From Neobacillus niacini (GTDB taxonomy: Bacteria > Bacillota > Bacilli > Bacillales > Cytobacillaceae): 64,000 nt of DNA. The notes under the pieces are model-generated. The model had not been told where the DNA came from. It worked only from the letters and a program-made list of their open reading frames with translations, and made no database searches. The position numbers were made by a program, and so were the translations under genes. Within the stretch, counting starts at the first letter, position 1; the number at the start of each line of letters is the position of its first letter. Below, piece after piece: positions 7,777-16,460 of this stretch. The stretch spans positions 300,770-364,769 of the forward strand of contig NZ_BAWM01000152.1 in assembly GCF_000759675.1 (NCBI RefSeq), written 5' to 3'.

Positions 7777-9642
7777 ATGATCAATACAAGTAAAGGCATT
7801 GACTGGCTGGTTGAAATGCTTAGAAGGGATCAATCTCCCGATGGCTCCTGGAATTATCCATTTGAAACTGGAATATCGACAGATGCCTATACGATCATTT
7901 TATTACGGACATTGGAAATAAATGATGAAGAATTAATTAAGGGACTTGCAGAAAGAATTTTAAGCAAGCAAGAAAAAAATGGTACCTGGAAGCTTTTTCA
8001 TGATGAACGTGATGGAAATCTCACATCTACCGTAGAATCTTATTACTCACTTCTGTACTCTGGATACTATGATAAGACGGATAAACGTCTTCAAACTGCA
8101 AAAAAGTTCATTTTATCCAAGGGTGGGATAGAAGAGGTTAATATGTTCACAAAGGTAATGTTGGCCTTAACAGGGCAATTAAAATGGCCATCCTTCTCTC
8201 CGCTTCCGATTGAAATCATCCTATTACCACTCTATTTTCCAATCAATTTCTATTCCTTTTCCGTATACGGCAGGGCAAATCTAACCCCTATGATGATTCT
8301 TGCTGATAAGAAAATTACCTTAAAGACGAATAGGAGTCCTGACCTTTCGGATTTACGAGTAGACAGGGATGAACCTGATTCCTGGTTTCGTTCGGAGGAA
8401 ATGCGTTCTCTCATCTCATATATCGAAGAAGGAGTAAAGAATTTAATCGGCTTGCCCCAACAGCTTCATAAGCTGGCCATACAGCGCGCGAAGAAATATA
8501 TGCTTGATCATATTGAAGAGGATGGAACGTTTTACAGCTACTACAGCTCTACTTTTTTAATGATTTTCGCACTAATTGCACTTGGGTATAAGAAATCCGA
8601 TCCTGTTATCACAGCAGCGATTGAGGGGATTCGTTCAATGAAATGTGAAATCACCGGACTTCCGCATATGCAATACACGACAGCAAATGTGTGGAATACC
8701 TCGTTAATTGGCTATGCACTACAAGAAGCTGGGATTTCACCAGGAGATGTAATGGTTAAGAAAGCAAATCAATATTTACTAAAAAGACAGCACGATAAAT
8801 TTGGAGATTGGGTTATTCATAATCCTACTAGTTTGCCAGGAGGCTGGGGTTTCTCCGATGTTAATACCATCCACCCTGACGTTGATGATACAACTACATC
8901 TTTACGATCGATTTCTAGAATGGATTCAGGCAATCTTGACGCCTGGAGTCGGGGGATAAACTGGGTACTTTCGATGCAAAACGATGATGGCGGCTGGGCT
9001 GCTTTTGAAAAAAATACGGATAAAAAGCTATTTGAAATTCTCCCCATCGAGAAAGCAGAGTTTATCCTAACTGATCCATCGTGTGCAGATATCACAGGTC
9101 GTACCCTGGAGTACTTCGGTAACTATACCAATTTATCAAAAGACCACCAAAGTATTAAAAAGGGAGTAAAATGGCTGTTGAATCATCAAGAGTTAGATGG
9201 ATCTTGGTATGGAAGATGGGGCATTTGTTATATTTATGGTACATGGGGCGCGGTAACCGGTTTAGCAGCAGTTGGTGTTCCTGAAAGTGAGGCTTCGATT
9301 CAAAAAGCAGTAGAGTGGCTGTCCCGAATTCAAAACGCAGATGGCGGCTGGGGCGAATCCTGTTATAGCGATAGTAAACAGACATATAAACCGCTGGGTG
9401 CTAGCACTTTAACCCATACAGCCTGGGCATTGGATACTTTAATAAGTGTTTCAGATAAACCAACACCAGAAATCCGCAAAGGTATTTCATATTTATTAAA
9501 GAATCTACAAAAAGAAGATTGGACGACAGCCTACCCGAAAGGGCAAGGAATGGCCGGTGCTTTTTATATTCACTATCAAAGTTACCGTTATATTTTTCCG
9601 TTGCTGGCATTTGCTCATTATCGAAAGAAATTCGAAAAATAA
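7777..9642 (+). CDS. shc: squalene-hopene / tetraprenyl-beta-curcumene cyclase
   Basis: 621-aa class II triterpene cyclase. The acid-catalytic DXDD motif is present as HPDVDDTT (~residues 366-373), with QW repeats such as QNDDGGWAAF (~397) and QNADGGWGES (~517), and an N-terminal repeat QSPDGSW. In spore-forming bacilli the homologue SqhC makes sporulenol from tetraprenyl-beta-curcumene in spores, while others make hopanoids; the sequence alone does not settle which. A membrane-associated, non-transmembrane enzyme. ATG start with a GGGAGAGG RBS about 12 nt upstream; monocistronic, with a terminator just after the stop. Confidence 0.9.
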   Translation: MINTSKGIDWLVEMLRRDQSPDGSWNYPFETGISTDAYTIILLRTLEINDEELIKGLAERILSKQEKNGTWKLFHDERDGNLTSTVESYYSLLYSGYYDKTDKRLQTAKKFILSKGGIEEVNMFTKVMLALTGQLKWPSFSPLPIEIILLPLYFPINFYSFSVYGRANLTPMMILADKKITLKTNRSPDLSDLRVDRDEPDSWFRSEEMRSLISYIEEGVKNLIGLPQQLHKLAIQRAKKYMLDHIEEDGTFYSYYSSTFLMIFALIALGYKKSDPVITAAIEGIRSMKCEITGLPHMQYTTANVWNTSLIGYALQEAGISPGDVMVKKANQYLLKRQHDKFGDWVIHNPTSLPGGWGFSDVNTIHPDVDDTTTSLRSISRMDSGNLDAWSRGINWVLSMQNDDGGWAAFEKNTDKKLFEILPIEKAEFILTDPSCADITGRTLEYFGNYTNLSKDHQSIKKGVKWLLNHQELDGSWYGRWGICYIYGTWGAVTGLAAVGVPESEASIQKAVEWLSRIQNADGGWGESCYSDSKQTYKPLGASTLTHTAWALDTLISVSDKPTPEIRKGISYLLKNLQKEDWTTAYPKGQGMAGAFYIHYQSYRYIFPLLAFAHYRKKFEK

Positions 9643-9643
9643 C

Positions 9644-9677
9644 TCGACGGGACTATGAGTTCCGTCGTTGTTTTTTG
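9644..9677 (+). terminator. intrinsic terminator after shc
   Basis: CGACGGGA...TCCGTCG stem followed by TTGTTTTTTG, immediately after the cyclase stop codon. Confidence 0.82.
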
Positions 9678-9680
9678 TGG

Positions 9681-9780
9681 ATCGCAGGTATATTTAGATT
9701 ATCGCTGATATATTTCATTTTACGCCGATATATTCTAATTAACGCTGGTATATCTTCAAAATCGCAATATCTGTACAGAA
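9681..9780. repeat. degenerate tandem array, 20-nt period (array A)
   Basis: Five consecutive 20-nt units in exact register (starts 9681, 9701, 9721, 9741, 9761), each beginning like ATCGCTGATATATTTN..., e.g. ATCGCAGGTATATTTAGATT and ATCGCTGATATATTTCATTT. The first ~15 positions are conserved and the AT-rich tail varies. It fills the space between the tail-to-tail shc and mug genes. Not a CRISPR: there are no distinct long spacers. Confidence 0.75.
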
Positions 9781-9797
9781 TTGGAGTTAAATTACTA

Positions 9798-10307
9798 TTA
9801 GAGAGATATAATTTCCTCTAGTTTCTTATAAATTTCTACGATTTCCTCCACCTTCATTCTAACTAGACCGCTAGACGATGGTGCGACAAAGTCAATCGTG
9901 CCTGGAACCACTGCTTTCTGCTGCCTTCCCCACGGAACATTTTTCAAGCCACTATATTCTTGATACACTCCCTTCCCAACAAAACAAACCACCTTCGGCT
10001 TTAACATCTCTATCTTATTGCGGAGAATATCTTTTCCTTCTTTGTATTCTTCCTTAGTAATCTCATCGGCTGCTTTTGTAGGTCTAACCACAATATTAGT
10101 GATCCCCATACCCAGACCTAACAGCTTAGCGTCTTCAGAAGCGTCAAATTTCCGAGGAGTCAAACCCGCTTCATATAAAATTCGCCAAAATCGGTTGTTA
10201 GGATTGGCAAAATGATGTCCCGTTTCACTTGAACGTATACTCGGATTGAATCCGACAAATAAAATCTTTAAATGTTCTTTTATATGATCATTTACTGGCT
10301 TCAACAT
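9798..10307 (-). CDS. mug: mismatch-specific (G/U, G/T) DNA glycosylase
   Basis: 169 aa from ATG at 10307, preferred because TTGAGGG sits 5 nt upstream; an in-frame ATG 24 nt earlier lacks an RBS. Uracil-DNA glycosylase superfamily, Mug/TDG branch: motif 1 is FVGFNPS (~19-25), then HHFANPNNRFW, and a C-terminal PSSSG loop replacing the HPSPLS of family 1 enzymes. It removes uracil or thymine mispaired with guanine. No operon partner. Confidence 0.88.
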   Translation of the reverse strand: MLKPVNDHIKEHLKILFVGFNPSIRSSETGHHFANPNNRFWRILYEAGLTPRKFDASEDAKLLGLGMGITNIVVRPTKAADEITKEEYKEGKDILRNKIEMLKPKVVCFVGKGVYQEYSGLKNVPWGRQQKAVVPGTIDFVAPSSSGLVRMKVEEIVEIYKKLEEIISL

Positions 10308-10358
10308 ATTGACCCTCAATTCACTAAACATTATTGACTCTATTTTACTAAACCATTT

Positions 10359-10934
10359 TCATTTTTCATAATGATTCCAAGAGGTGAAGGCGGTCGCTAG
10401 TAACCCAACGATCGAAACGATTAACAACGAATATAGTAATCTAGGTTCCTGAAGAATCAATAGACTCGACAAAATAATCACTGTATCAATCACATAAGCA
10501 ATAATCCCTACGTTAATTTTTGTCCATTTTGCAAGTAATAATGCGAGCAAATCCATTCCACCTGGACTTATATGATTTCTTAGCATGGTCCCTACACCGA
10601 TACCAATGATAAGACCACCAATGATGACCGAGCTAATGATCGGTAAATCAAATACATCCTTTAAAGGCATTAACAATTCAATCATGAATCCTGAAAAAAA
10701 AGCCCCTATCAACCCATAAAAAAAATAGTCAAAATCCGATTTATATGCTAGAAGGTAAACCGGGATATTCAAAAAAACAAAGGTTAATCCAATACTAAAA
10801 TGCCATAGATAGTTGAATAATAAGCTAATCCCAAACATTCCGCCATTAATAAGATGGAAGGGCAAAATAAATCCGTTCACACCTATTCCAATCATCGTAC
10901 TTCCAAATCCGATCACGGCCAATTTTTTAAGCAT
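10359..10934 (-). CDS. short YitT-family membrane protein (no DUF2179)
   Basis: 191 aa from ATG at 10934, the second ATG, better spaced from AAGGG. Five to six hydrophobic helices with the YitT (DUF161) motifs NGFILPFHLINGGMFGIS and RNHISPGGMDLLALLLAKW. Typical YitT proteins are ~280-300 aa and end in a soluble DUF2179 domain; this one stops right after the membrane part, as in a known shorter subgroup. A full-length paralogue lies at 32.8-33.75 kb. Possible transporter; function unproven. Confidence 0.8.
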   Translation of the reverse strand: MLKKLAVIGFGSTMIGIGVNGFILPFHLINGGMFGISLLFNYLWHFSIGLTFVFLNIPVYLLAYKSDFDYFFYGLIGAFFSGFMIELLMPLKDVFDLPIISSVIIGGLIIGIGVGTMLRNHISPGGMDLLALLLAKWTKINVGIIAYVIDTVIILSSLLILQEPRLLYSLLIVSIVGLLATAFTSWNHYEK

Positions 10935-11002
10935 GATTCCCATCCCTTGTCCAAATCTCTATATAACCACTTATATGTTTGGACAATGATGTTCATCACA
11001 AC

Positions 11003-11030
11003 AAAAAAAAACGGAGGATAAACTCCGTTT
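11003..11030 (-). terminator. intrinsic terminator after NhaC-type gene
   Basis: AAACGGAG/CTCCGTTT stem with a nine-base T-run on the minus strand, immediately after the antiporter stop. Confidence 0.88.
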
Positions 11031-11032
11031 CG

Positions 11033-12346
11033 TTAAGCAGCAACTACTCTTTTCGTTTTACGGGCATGTTTGAACATGGAAACCATAAGCGTTAAAAGTG
11101 GTAATAGCCATAAAAATATCGCATAGGGCAAATACTCCAAGATGGGAATTCCGACAATGGTACTGCACATAATCGCTAGCACACTCCATGGGACCATTCC
11201 TGGGAATAACATCGTTGTATCACCCATGACTCGCGCTAATTCCTCCTTCCCATATTTACTATTCCAATGAGGTAAGAAGGATCTCCCCGTTAAGATAATC
11301 GGAAGCGTTTGATTAGCTGCAATAAAACTGATTAATAAGGTAGCTGAAAAGGTTTTTAATGTGTCACCTGTTAAAGAAGTTGAACTTTGCAGCCATTTAT
11401 CCAGATAAGGCTGAATGACATTCAATTCCTCCAATAGACCGTTATAGGCACCTGCCAAAGCAAGAAACAGCAGCAGTCCGTACATATGAAGGAATCCCCC
11501 GCCTAGCCCTTCTATCCCATTCCAAAAAGCGAACGCTATATCTGAAACATCATCACCTTCTATTATAGAAATGATTGCAGCACTTAGTACACTTGATAGA
11601 AAAGCATAAATAATGCTCAGTCTAAACAGGACTAGAAGCAGCAAAACAATGGGCGGAATAAACTTCAACAGCGTCAACTCTCTCCATTGCAATGAGACTG
11701 CATGATTCATTTTCGACGCGGAAAAGAGGTCAAATGCACTGTAGAACAGCAAAGATACCACAACAGCCATAGCCGTTGTAAGGATCATGGCATTCCATTG
11801 CTTTTTTACCGGTAATTCTAATGTATGGGCTAAAAGTTGATGAGCGCTAGAAAAGGGAGAAGTTCGGTCTCCGACAAACGCACCTGAAACCAGCGCTCCT
11901 GCTACAACCTCAGCTGGCAAATTTAGGACGACAGCTGTTCCCAAAATAGGAATACCAATCGCGCTAAGAGTTCCTACTGTTGTACCAAGAAGCATCGAAA
12001 AGACCATCGCCGTAATAAACGTTAACACAAAAAAATAGTCCGGATTAATAAAATAAAGTGCGATTTTTACCATTTGATCAATTGTTCCCGACAAATACCA
12101 GGAAGGAAGTAAAAAACTAACTAGGAATAGAATTAGAATAACAATTCTAGTCTTATAAACTCCTCTTATACTAATCAGGAGGATTTGTTTAATAGATTGC
12201 TTATTCTGTTTTGAAAGAATGACAAGAATAAGATACCCTGGCAGAAACCCTATGACGAGCGGATGATGGAAAATAACCGACCAGATCACACCGGCTAATG
12301 TAACCGTTAGGAGTAGAATTAATTGTTTTATTGAGAATCTATTCAT
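11033..12346 (-). CDS. Na+/H+ antiporter, NhaC family
   Basis: 437 aa with about 11 hydrophobic segments. The conserved GAFVGDRTSPFSSAHQLLA (residues ~154-172) is the characteristic GD-x-(S/T)SP-(L/F)S motif of NhaC-type antiporters, and a second half-repeat is visible near FSATLLISFIAANQT. It probably exchanges Na+ (or a small organic cation or acid) for protons at the cell membrane. Monocistronic; no regulatory RNA is seen in the short upstream region. Confidence 0.85.
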   Translation of the reverse strand: MNRFSIKQLILLLTVTLAGVIWSVIFHHPLVIGFLPGYLILVILSKQNKQSIKQILLISIRGVYKTRIVILILFLVSFLLPSWYLSGTIDQMVKIALYFINPDYFFVLTFITAMVFSMLLGTTVGTLSAIGIPILGTAVVLNLPAEVVAGALVSGAFVGDRTSPFSSAHQLLAHTLELPVKKQWNAMILTTAMAVVVSLLFYSAFDLFSASKMNHAVSLQWRELTLLKFIPPIVLLLLVLFRLSIIYAFLSSVLSAAIISIIEGDDVSDIAFAFWNGIEGLGGGFLHMYGLLLFLALAGAYNGLLEELNVIQPYLDKWLQSSTSLTGDTLKTFSATLLISFIAANQTLPIILTGRSFLPHWNSKYGKEELARVMGDTTMLFPGMVPWSVLAIMCSTIVGIPILEYLPYAIFLWLLPLLTLMVSMFKHARKTKRVVAA

Positions 12347-12417
12347 TTTATACCAACCTTAATTGTTAATAAGTTTAATTATAATGATTGCCGTATATTT
12401 CGGAAAGCAAAATAAAT

Positions 12418-12445
12418 AGAGCCGTAAAATTCACGGCTCCATTGA
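12418..12445 (-). terminator. hairpin after the cwlJ pseudogene
   Basis: GAGCCGT/ACGGCTC stem a few bases past the old cwlJ stop, with a moderately T-rich tail on the minus strand. Probably the original gene's terminator. Confidence 0.55.
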
Positions 12446-12447
12446 AC

Positions 12448-12812
12448 TTAAAAGGTGTTATAAATATTTTCGCATTCTTCACCAGAAGGCTGATAAAAAC
12501 AATGCAGCTTAAATCGTCCAACAAAGGGTTGATCATACCATGTTTGCGGACAATCACCCGGAGGTCTAAAATACCAAAGAGCAAATTTAGAAGGCCAAAT
12601 TCTTGTTCCATTAACGGCTCTTTGAGCTAAGCATCTTTCGGCCGTTCAGCGCGTTGATAAAAATAACCTTTTGTTGTAGCTTCAAATGCATGTGGATGGT
12701 AAACCATTTGCGGAATTGTCCTAATACCTTGTTCGCCTTCTCCTTCTGCTTCTGCTCTTAATAGCCTTGCTAAAAGGTCAATATCCGATGAACTGGCTTT
12801 TACTACTGCCAT
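12448..12812 (-). pseudogene. cwlJ: cwlJ spore cortex-lytic hydrolase pseudogene
   Basis: Begins well: a perfect GGGAGGTGACGTT RBS, then ATG and MAVVKASSSDIDLLARLLRA, EAEGEGEQG, the N terminus of CwlJ/SleB-type hydrolases. About 21 residues normally following GEGEQG are missing and the frame jumps straight to IRTIPQMVYHPHAFEATTKGY. An in-frame TAG then follows QRAERPKDA, and a frameshift hides the rest: another frame reads FALWYFRPPGDCPQTWYDQP, then VGRFKLHCFYQPSG and a stop at 12448. So there are three lesions: internal deletion, nonsense codon and frameshift. CwlJ degrades cortex during Ca-DPA germination. Confidence 0.9.
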
Positions 12813-12913
12813 AACGTCACCTCCCATATGTGTACACCTATATGATATTATGGGTAGATAAATCGTTAACCGTAAAGCCAAGTACTCTTTACAAACCATA
12901 GCGCAAAAACTGA

Positions 12914-13906
12914 TTAACTTTTTAATATATATTCGATTCTATTTAATTCTTCTTCTGAGAAAGAAAGATTTTTTAAAGCAGCAACATTCTCTTCTATTTG
13001 ACTTACTCGACTTGCACCGATTAATGCGGATGTTACTCTTCCTCCTCTGAGAACCCATGCAAGAGCCATTTGTGCAAGGTTTTGTCCGCGTTCAACCGCA
13101 ATCTCATTCAGCTTTTTCACCCGATTTACTACATCTTCGGTGACTTGATCTTTGCTTAAAAAGCTTGCTGTTTTTGCCGCACGAGAATCCGTTGGAATGC
13201 CGTTAATATATTTATTTGTTAACAAGCCTTGAGCTAGCGGACAAAATGCAATCGAGCCAACTCCATTTTCTTGTAATACATCCTGCAAACCATCTTCTAT
13301 CCAGCGATTTAGCATCGAATAGCTTGGTTGATGGATGACAAGTGGAGTTCCCAAGCGATTCAGTATTTTTACCGCTTCCTCTGTTTGTTCTGCATTATAG
13401 TTTGAAATTCCAACATACAAAGCTTTACCTTGGCGGACGATTGAATCTAGTGCACCCATCGTTTCTTCGAGAGGTGTATTTGGGTCCGGACGATGTGAAT
13501 AGAAAATATCGACATATTCTAATCCCATTCGTCTTAAGCTTTGATCTAAACTAGCAATGAGATATTTTCTTGAACCCCAATCGCCGTATGGTCCAGGCCA
13601 CATCGTATAACCAGCTTTTGAGGAAATAATCATCTCATCTCGGTAGGGTGCAAAATCCGTTTTTATCATTCGGCCGAACATTTCTTCAGCGGACCCAGGT
13701 GGTGGTCCGTAATTGTTTGCAAGGTCGAAGTGAGTAATCCCTAAATCAAATGCTCTTCTAAGCAATGAACGGCCATTCTCGTATGTATCAACTCCGCCAA
13801 AATTATGCCATAAACCTAATGATATCGCTGGTAATTGTAATCCAGACCGACCGCTTCTATGGTATTTCATCGTATCATATCGAGAATTATCCGCTTGATA
13901 CACCAT
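12914..13906 (-). CDS. aldo/keto reductase (YghZ/Gpr-like)
   Basis: 330 aa from ATG at 13906 with AAAGGGGGA upstream; an upstream in-frame start has no RBS. TIM-barrel AKR with the catalytic tetrad visible: Asp in FDLANNYGPP, Tyr in the same block (~66), Lys in ISSKAGY, His in FYSHRPD. The GPPPGSAEE and MWPGPYGDWGSRKYL blocks match the YghZ/L-glyceraldehyde-3-phosphate reductase group of NADPH-dependent AKRs. Likely detoxifies or interconverts small aldehydes. Stands alone. Confidence 0.88.
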   Translation of the reverse strand: MVYQADNSRYDTMKYHRSGRSGLQLPAISLGLWHNFGGVDTYENGRSLLRRAFDLGITHFDLANNYGPPPGSAEEMFGRMIKTDFAPYRDEMIISSKAGYTMWPGPYGDWGSRKYLIASLDQSLRRMGLEYVDIFYSHRPDPNTPLEETMGALDSIVRQGKALYVGISNYNAEQTEEAVKILNRLGTPLVIHQPSYSMLNRWIEDGLQDVLQENGVGSIAFCPLAQGLLTNKYINGIPTDSRAAKTASFLSKDQVTEDVVNRVKKLNEIAVERGQNLAQMALAWVLRGGRVTSALIGASRVSQIEENVAALKNLSFSEEELNRIEYILKS

Positions 13907-13965
13907 CAAAATTCCCCCTTTTGTGATTTCATTTCCTATTATAAACCCTTGCAAGAATGAAATCG

Positions 13966-14002
13966 AAAAAAAATCCCCAAGAGAAATTATTCTCTTGAGG
14001 AT
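13966..14002 (-). terminator. intrinsic terminator after ABC-F gene
   Basis: CTCAAGAGAA/TTCTCTTGGGG-type stem followed on the minus strand by ATTTTTTTTC, just past the ABC-F stop. Confidence 0.85.
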
Positions 14003-14013
14003 GGACTGTAAAC

Positions 14014-15891
14014 TTACACCACATCATCTAGTTGTTTATATAAATTGTCTCTCTCGATTTCCATCTGTTCTAATTCTGCGAATTGTTTTTGAAGCATTTC
14101 CAAATCAAATCCTGTTTCCATTTTCTGCTTCAATGAGTAAATTTGAGCTTCTAGCTCCTCAAGCTTTTGTTCTATATCCAGAGTCTTGATAGATGTTACT
14201 GCAGCTTGGGGAGGAATATCAACCTTTTTAGGTGCTATTTTTCCAGGTGGTGCTGGCTGCGTCACCTTTACTGAATTTAATTTTCCCTTTGCCCAGTCAT
14301 AGTTCCCATCAAAGAAGTAAACTGTCCCATCTTGAAGCCAATAAATTTTATTAAATAATTTATTAAGAAAATATCGATCATGCGACACAGCTAAAATCGT
14401 ACCATTAAATTGTTCAAGAGCCTCCTCTAAAACCTCACAGGAATCAATATCAAGGTGGTTCGTCGGTTCATCTAGTATCAGAAGATTGATGTCTTGATAC
14501 ATAAGCTGAGCAAGACGTAATCGCATTCTTTCTCCACCACTCATTTGATTAACCTTTCGGAAAACAGCTGGTCCGTAAAACAAAAAACGTGCTAAAATAT
14601 GGCGTGCTTCCCCTTCATTAACAGGTACTTCTGAACGGAAAACATCTATTACCCTTTCATCCCCAATACTATGAAAGACATGTTGAGATAAATAGCCGAT
14701 TTTCACATTACTGCCAACTTTAATAGTTCCTTGGTCACCTTCGCATTCACGAAGAATCATCTTTAACAGGGTTGATTTTCCCGTTCCGTTTTCACCGACA
14801 ATAGCTGTTCGATCCTTGTACTGAACAAGCATATTTACTTTTTCAAAAAGCGTGCGGCTGCCAAAGCTTTTTGAGACATCATCTAGTTTAATGACATCCT
14901 TCCCACTTCGTTCATTGGCTTCAAAATCAATCGCCATTTTTTTCACATCAAGCTTTGGACGGTCAAGTTTCTCAATTCGGTCGAGTGCCCTTTGCATATT
15001 CGTAGCCCGTTTATGAAGTGCTGCGCTAGGTGGATTGGCACGATTTGCCCATTCACGAAGTCGTTTTATCGCTTCCTTCATTTTTTTAATCTTCCGTTGC
15101 TGCTCCTGATATTCCTGGAACTCCCGTAATAACCGCTCTTCTTTCTCTTTCACAAAGCCGCTAAAGTTTGTATGGTAAAGCTCAATTTCGCCATCTTCCA
15201 TATCGAGTACTTTTGTAACAACTTCATCTAAAAAGTAGCGGTCATGAGAAATAAGAATAATGGTGCCTGTATATTCCTTAAGGAACGTCCCGAGCCACTC
15301 GATCGCCATTAAGTCTAAATGGTTCGTTGGTTCATCTAATAACAGCAGCTCAGGTTTCTTTAATAAGCTTAACGCAAGACCGACCTTCGTCTTTTCACCA
15401 CCACTTAAGAGTGAAAAAGACCTATCCAAAAGCTCAGTGATGTTTAAGCCATGTGAAACACGATCCATTTGCGCATCCATTTCATAGCCGCCGTTTAAGA
15501 TGAACTCATCCTGGAGCTTTCCGTATTGATCCATGAGCCTTTGTAACTGGTTAGGAATAAGCACCTGCCCCATTTCAATCTCTAATTGCTGAAGTTTTGA
15601 TTCTGTCTCCACCAACTGCTCAAATGCTGTCTTTAATACTCCTTTAACAGTTAGGTCCTTATAATCAGGGATTTGTGCAAGGTAGCCAATTTTGAGCCCT
15701 TTTTTCCAATGAATAACGCCACCGTCAACTGCTTCTTGATTGGCAAGCAGCTTTAACAATGTCGTTTTCCCGCAACCGTTTCGTCCAACTAAGCCAATCC
15801 TGCTTCCTTCGTGGACTTCAAAGGATAAATCTTCAAAAATAATATTTCCGCCAAATGATTTTGCTATATGATTAACACTACATACGATCAT
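14014..15891 (-). CDS. ABC-F family ATP-binding protein
   Basis: 625 aa from ATG at 15891, 7 nt after AAAGGAG. Two ABC cassettes and no membrane domain: Walker A GLVGRNGCGKTT (~36) and AIVGENGTGKST (~360), signatures LLSGGEKTKV and MSGGERMRL, Walker B LLLLDEPTNHLD and LLILDEPTNHLD. An interdomain linker rich in Arg/Lys (~235-320, the P-site tRNA interaction motif region) and a C-terminal coiled coil (~560-620) are present. ABC-F proteins act on the ribosome in translation or antibiotic protection; which subfamily this is cannot be fixed here (YdiF/Uup-like by its C-terminal coil). Confidence 0.9.
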   Translation of the reverse strand: MIVCSVNHIAKSFGGNIIFEDLSFEVHEGSRIGLVGRNGCGKTTLLKLLANQEAVDGGVIHWKKGLKIGYLAQIPDYKDLTVKGVLKTAFEQLVETESKLQQLEIEMGQVLIPNQLQRLMDQYGKLQDEFILNGGYEMDAQMDRVSHGLNITELLDRSFSLLSGGEKTKVGLALSLLKKPELLLLDEPTNHLDLMAIEWLGTFLKEYTGTIILISHDRYFLDEVVTKVLDMEDGEIELYHTNFSGFVKEKEERLLREFQEYQEQQRKIKKMKEAIKRLREWANRANPPSAALHKRATNMQRALDRIEKLDRPKLDVKKMAIDFEANERSGKDVIKLDDVSKSFGSRTLFEKVNMLVQYKDRTAIVGENGTGKSTLLKMILRECEGDQGTIKVGSNVKIGYLSQHVFHSIGDERVIDVFRSEVPVNEGEARHILARFLFYGPAVFRKVNQMSGGERMRLRLAQLMYQDINLLILDEPTNHLDIDSCEVLEEALEQFNGTILAVSHDRYFLNKLFNKIYWLQDGTVYFFDGNYDWAKGKLNSVKVTQPAPPGKIAPKKVDIPPQAAVTSIKTLDIEQKLEELEAQIYSLKQKMETGFDLEMLQKQFAELEQMEIERDNLYKQLDDVV

Positions 15892-15929
15892 GTTCATTCT
15901 CCTTTTTTTGAACACTCTCTTTAATAAAT

Positions 15930-16112
15930 GGCTGTGTTAAACTTGTCTGTTGATTTCCGCTCCAGGCGCTTCGCTTTCCGCGGGCGGTCCGGGGAGCCTC
16001 CTCGGCGCTTAAGCGCATGCGGGGTCTCCCCTGCCCCGTCCTCCCGCAGGAGTCTCACGCCTTCCACTCCAATCAACAGAGTGCAAAATCAACAATTAGC
16101 TTTAACACAGCC
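15930..16112. mobile_element. MITE-like 183-bp element with terminal inverted repeats
   Basis: Starts with GGCTGTGTTAAA and ends with the exact reverse complement TTTAACACAGCC. An inner pair (CTGTTGATT / AATCAACAG) extends the symmetry, and the GC-rich middle holds several short palindromes. Flanks TAATAAAT (15922-15929) and TAATAAAA (16113-16120) match at 7 of 8 positions, as a target duplication would. No transposase is encoded. Base composition (GC-rich) differs sharply from its surroundings. Confidence 0.75.
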
Positions 16113-16165
16113 TAATAAAAAAATGCAGGCATCCATAGATACCCGCAGCATTAAAAAATGGCATG

Positions 16166-16194
16166 AAAAAAGAGTGCTATAAATGCACCCTCTT
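16166..16194 (-). terminator. intrinsic terminator after RAxF-45-like gene
   Basis: On the minus strand AGGGTGC...GCACTCT pairs over 7 bp (one G-U) and is followed by TTTTTTC. Confidence 0.7.
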
Positions 16195-16227
16195 ATAACC
16201 TATTTTACTAATGGGTAAAGAGACGTG

Positions 16228-16362
16228 TTATCGTTCTATATTCATTTTGTAATTTTGAAAAAAGGACAGACTCCCCCCTTTGAAAACTACCTCATGAAAA
16301 ATTGCACGGCACAAATATAGCGCTTCAAGCCACTGTACACGTACAAAAATAGAACGGACCAT
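16228..16362 (-). CDS. RAxF-45-like small protein, 44 aa
   Basis: ATG at 16362 with GGAGGTG 7 nt upstream and an intrinsic terminator downstream. The 44-residue product starts MVRSIFVRVQWLEALYLCRA and continues IFHEVVFKGG. The RAIF tetrad and length fit the small Bacillus protein family named RAxF-45 for that motif; function unknown. Too short for routine gene finding, but RBS, start, stop and terminator agree. Confidence 0.65.
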   Translation of the reverse strand: MVRSIFVRVQWLEALYLCRAIFHEVVFKGGSLSFFQNYKMNIER

Positions 16363-16460
16363 CTCCTTACACCTCCGTTTCAACTCAAGATAGGTTTATT
16401 GTAAATATATCTAGTCTTGATTGCAAGCCTATTTTTTCTGACTAATCAAAAGGTTTTTAA

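Noticed and set aside
9681-9780. Possible CRISPR array at the 20-nt repeats.
   Set aside because: Units are contiguous with no 30-40-nt unique spacers, repeats are diverged, and no cas genes are present.
12375-12611. A 78-codon open frame over the cwlJ remnant.
   Set aside because: It is an alternate frame of the cwlJ C-terminal part; the true protein signature lies in another frame.
15942-16085. Open frames inside the GC-rich element at 16 kb.
   Set aside because: They arise from the palindromic, GC-rich MITE and lack an RBS; codon use does not fit neighbours.
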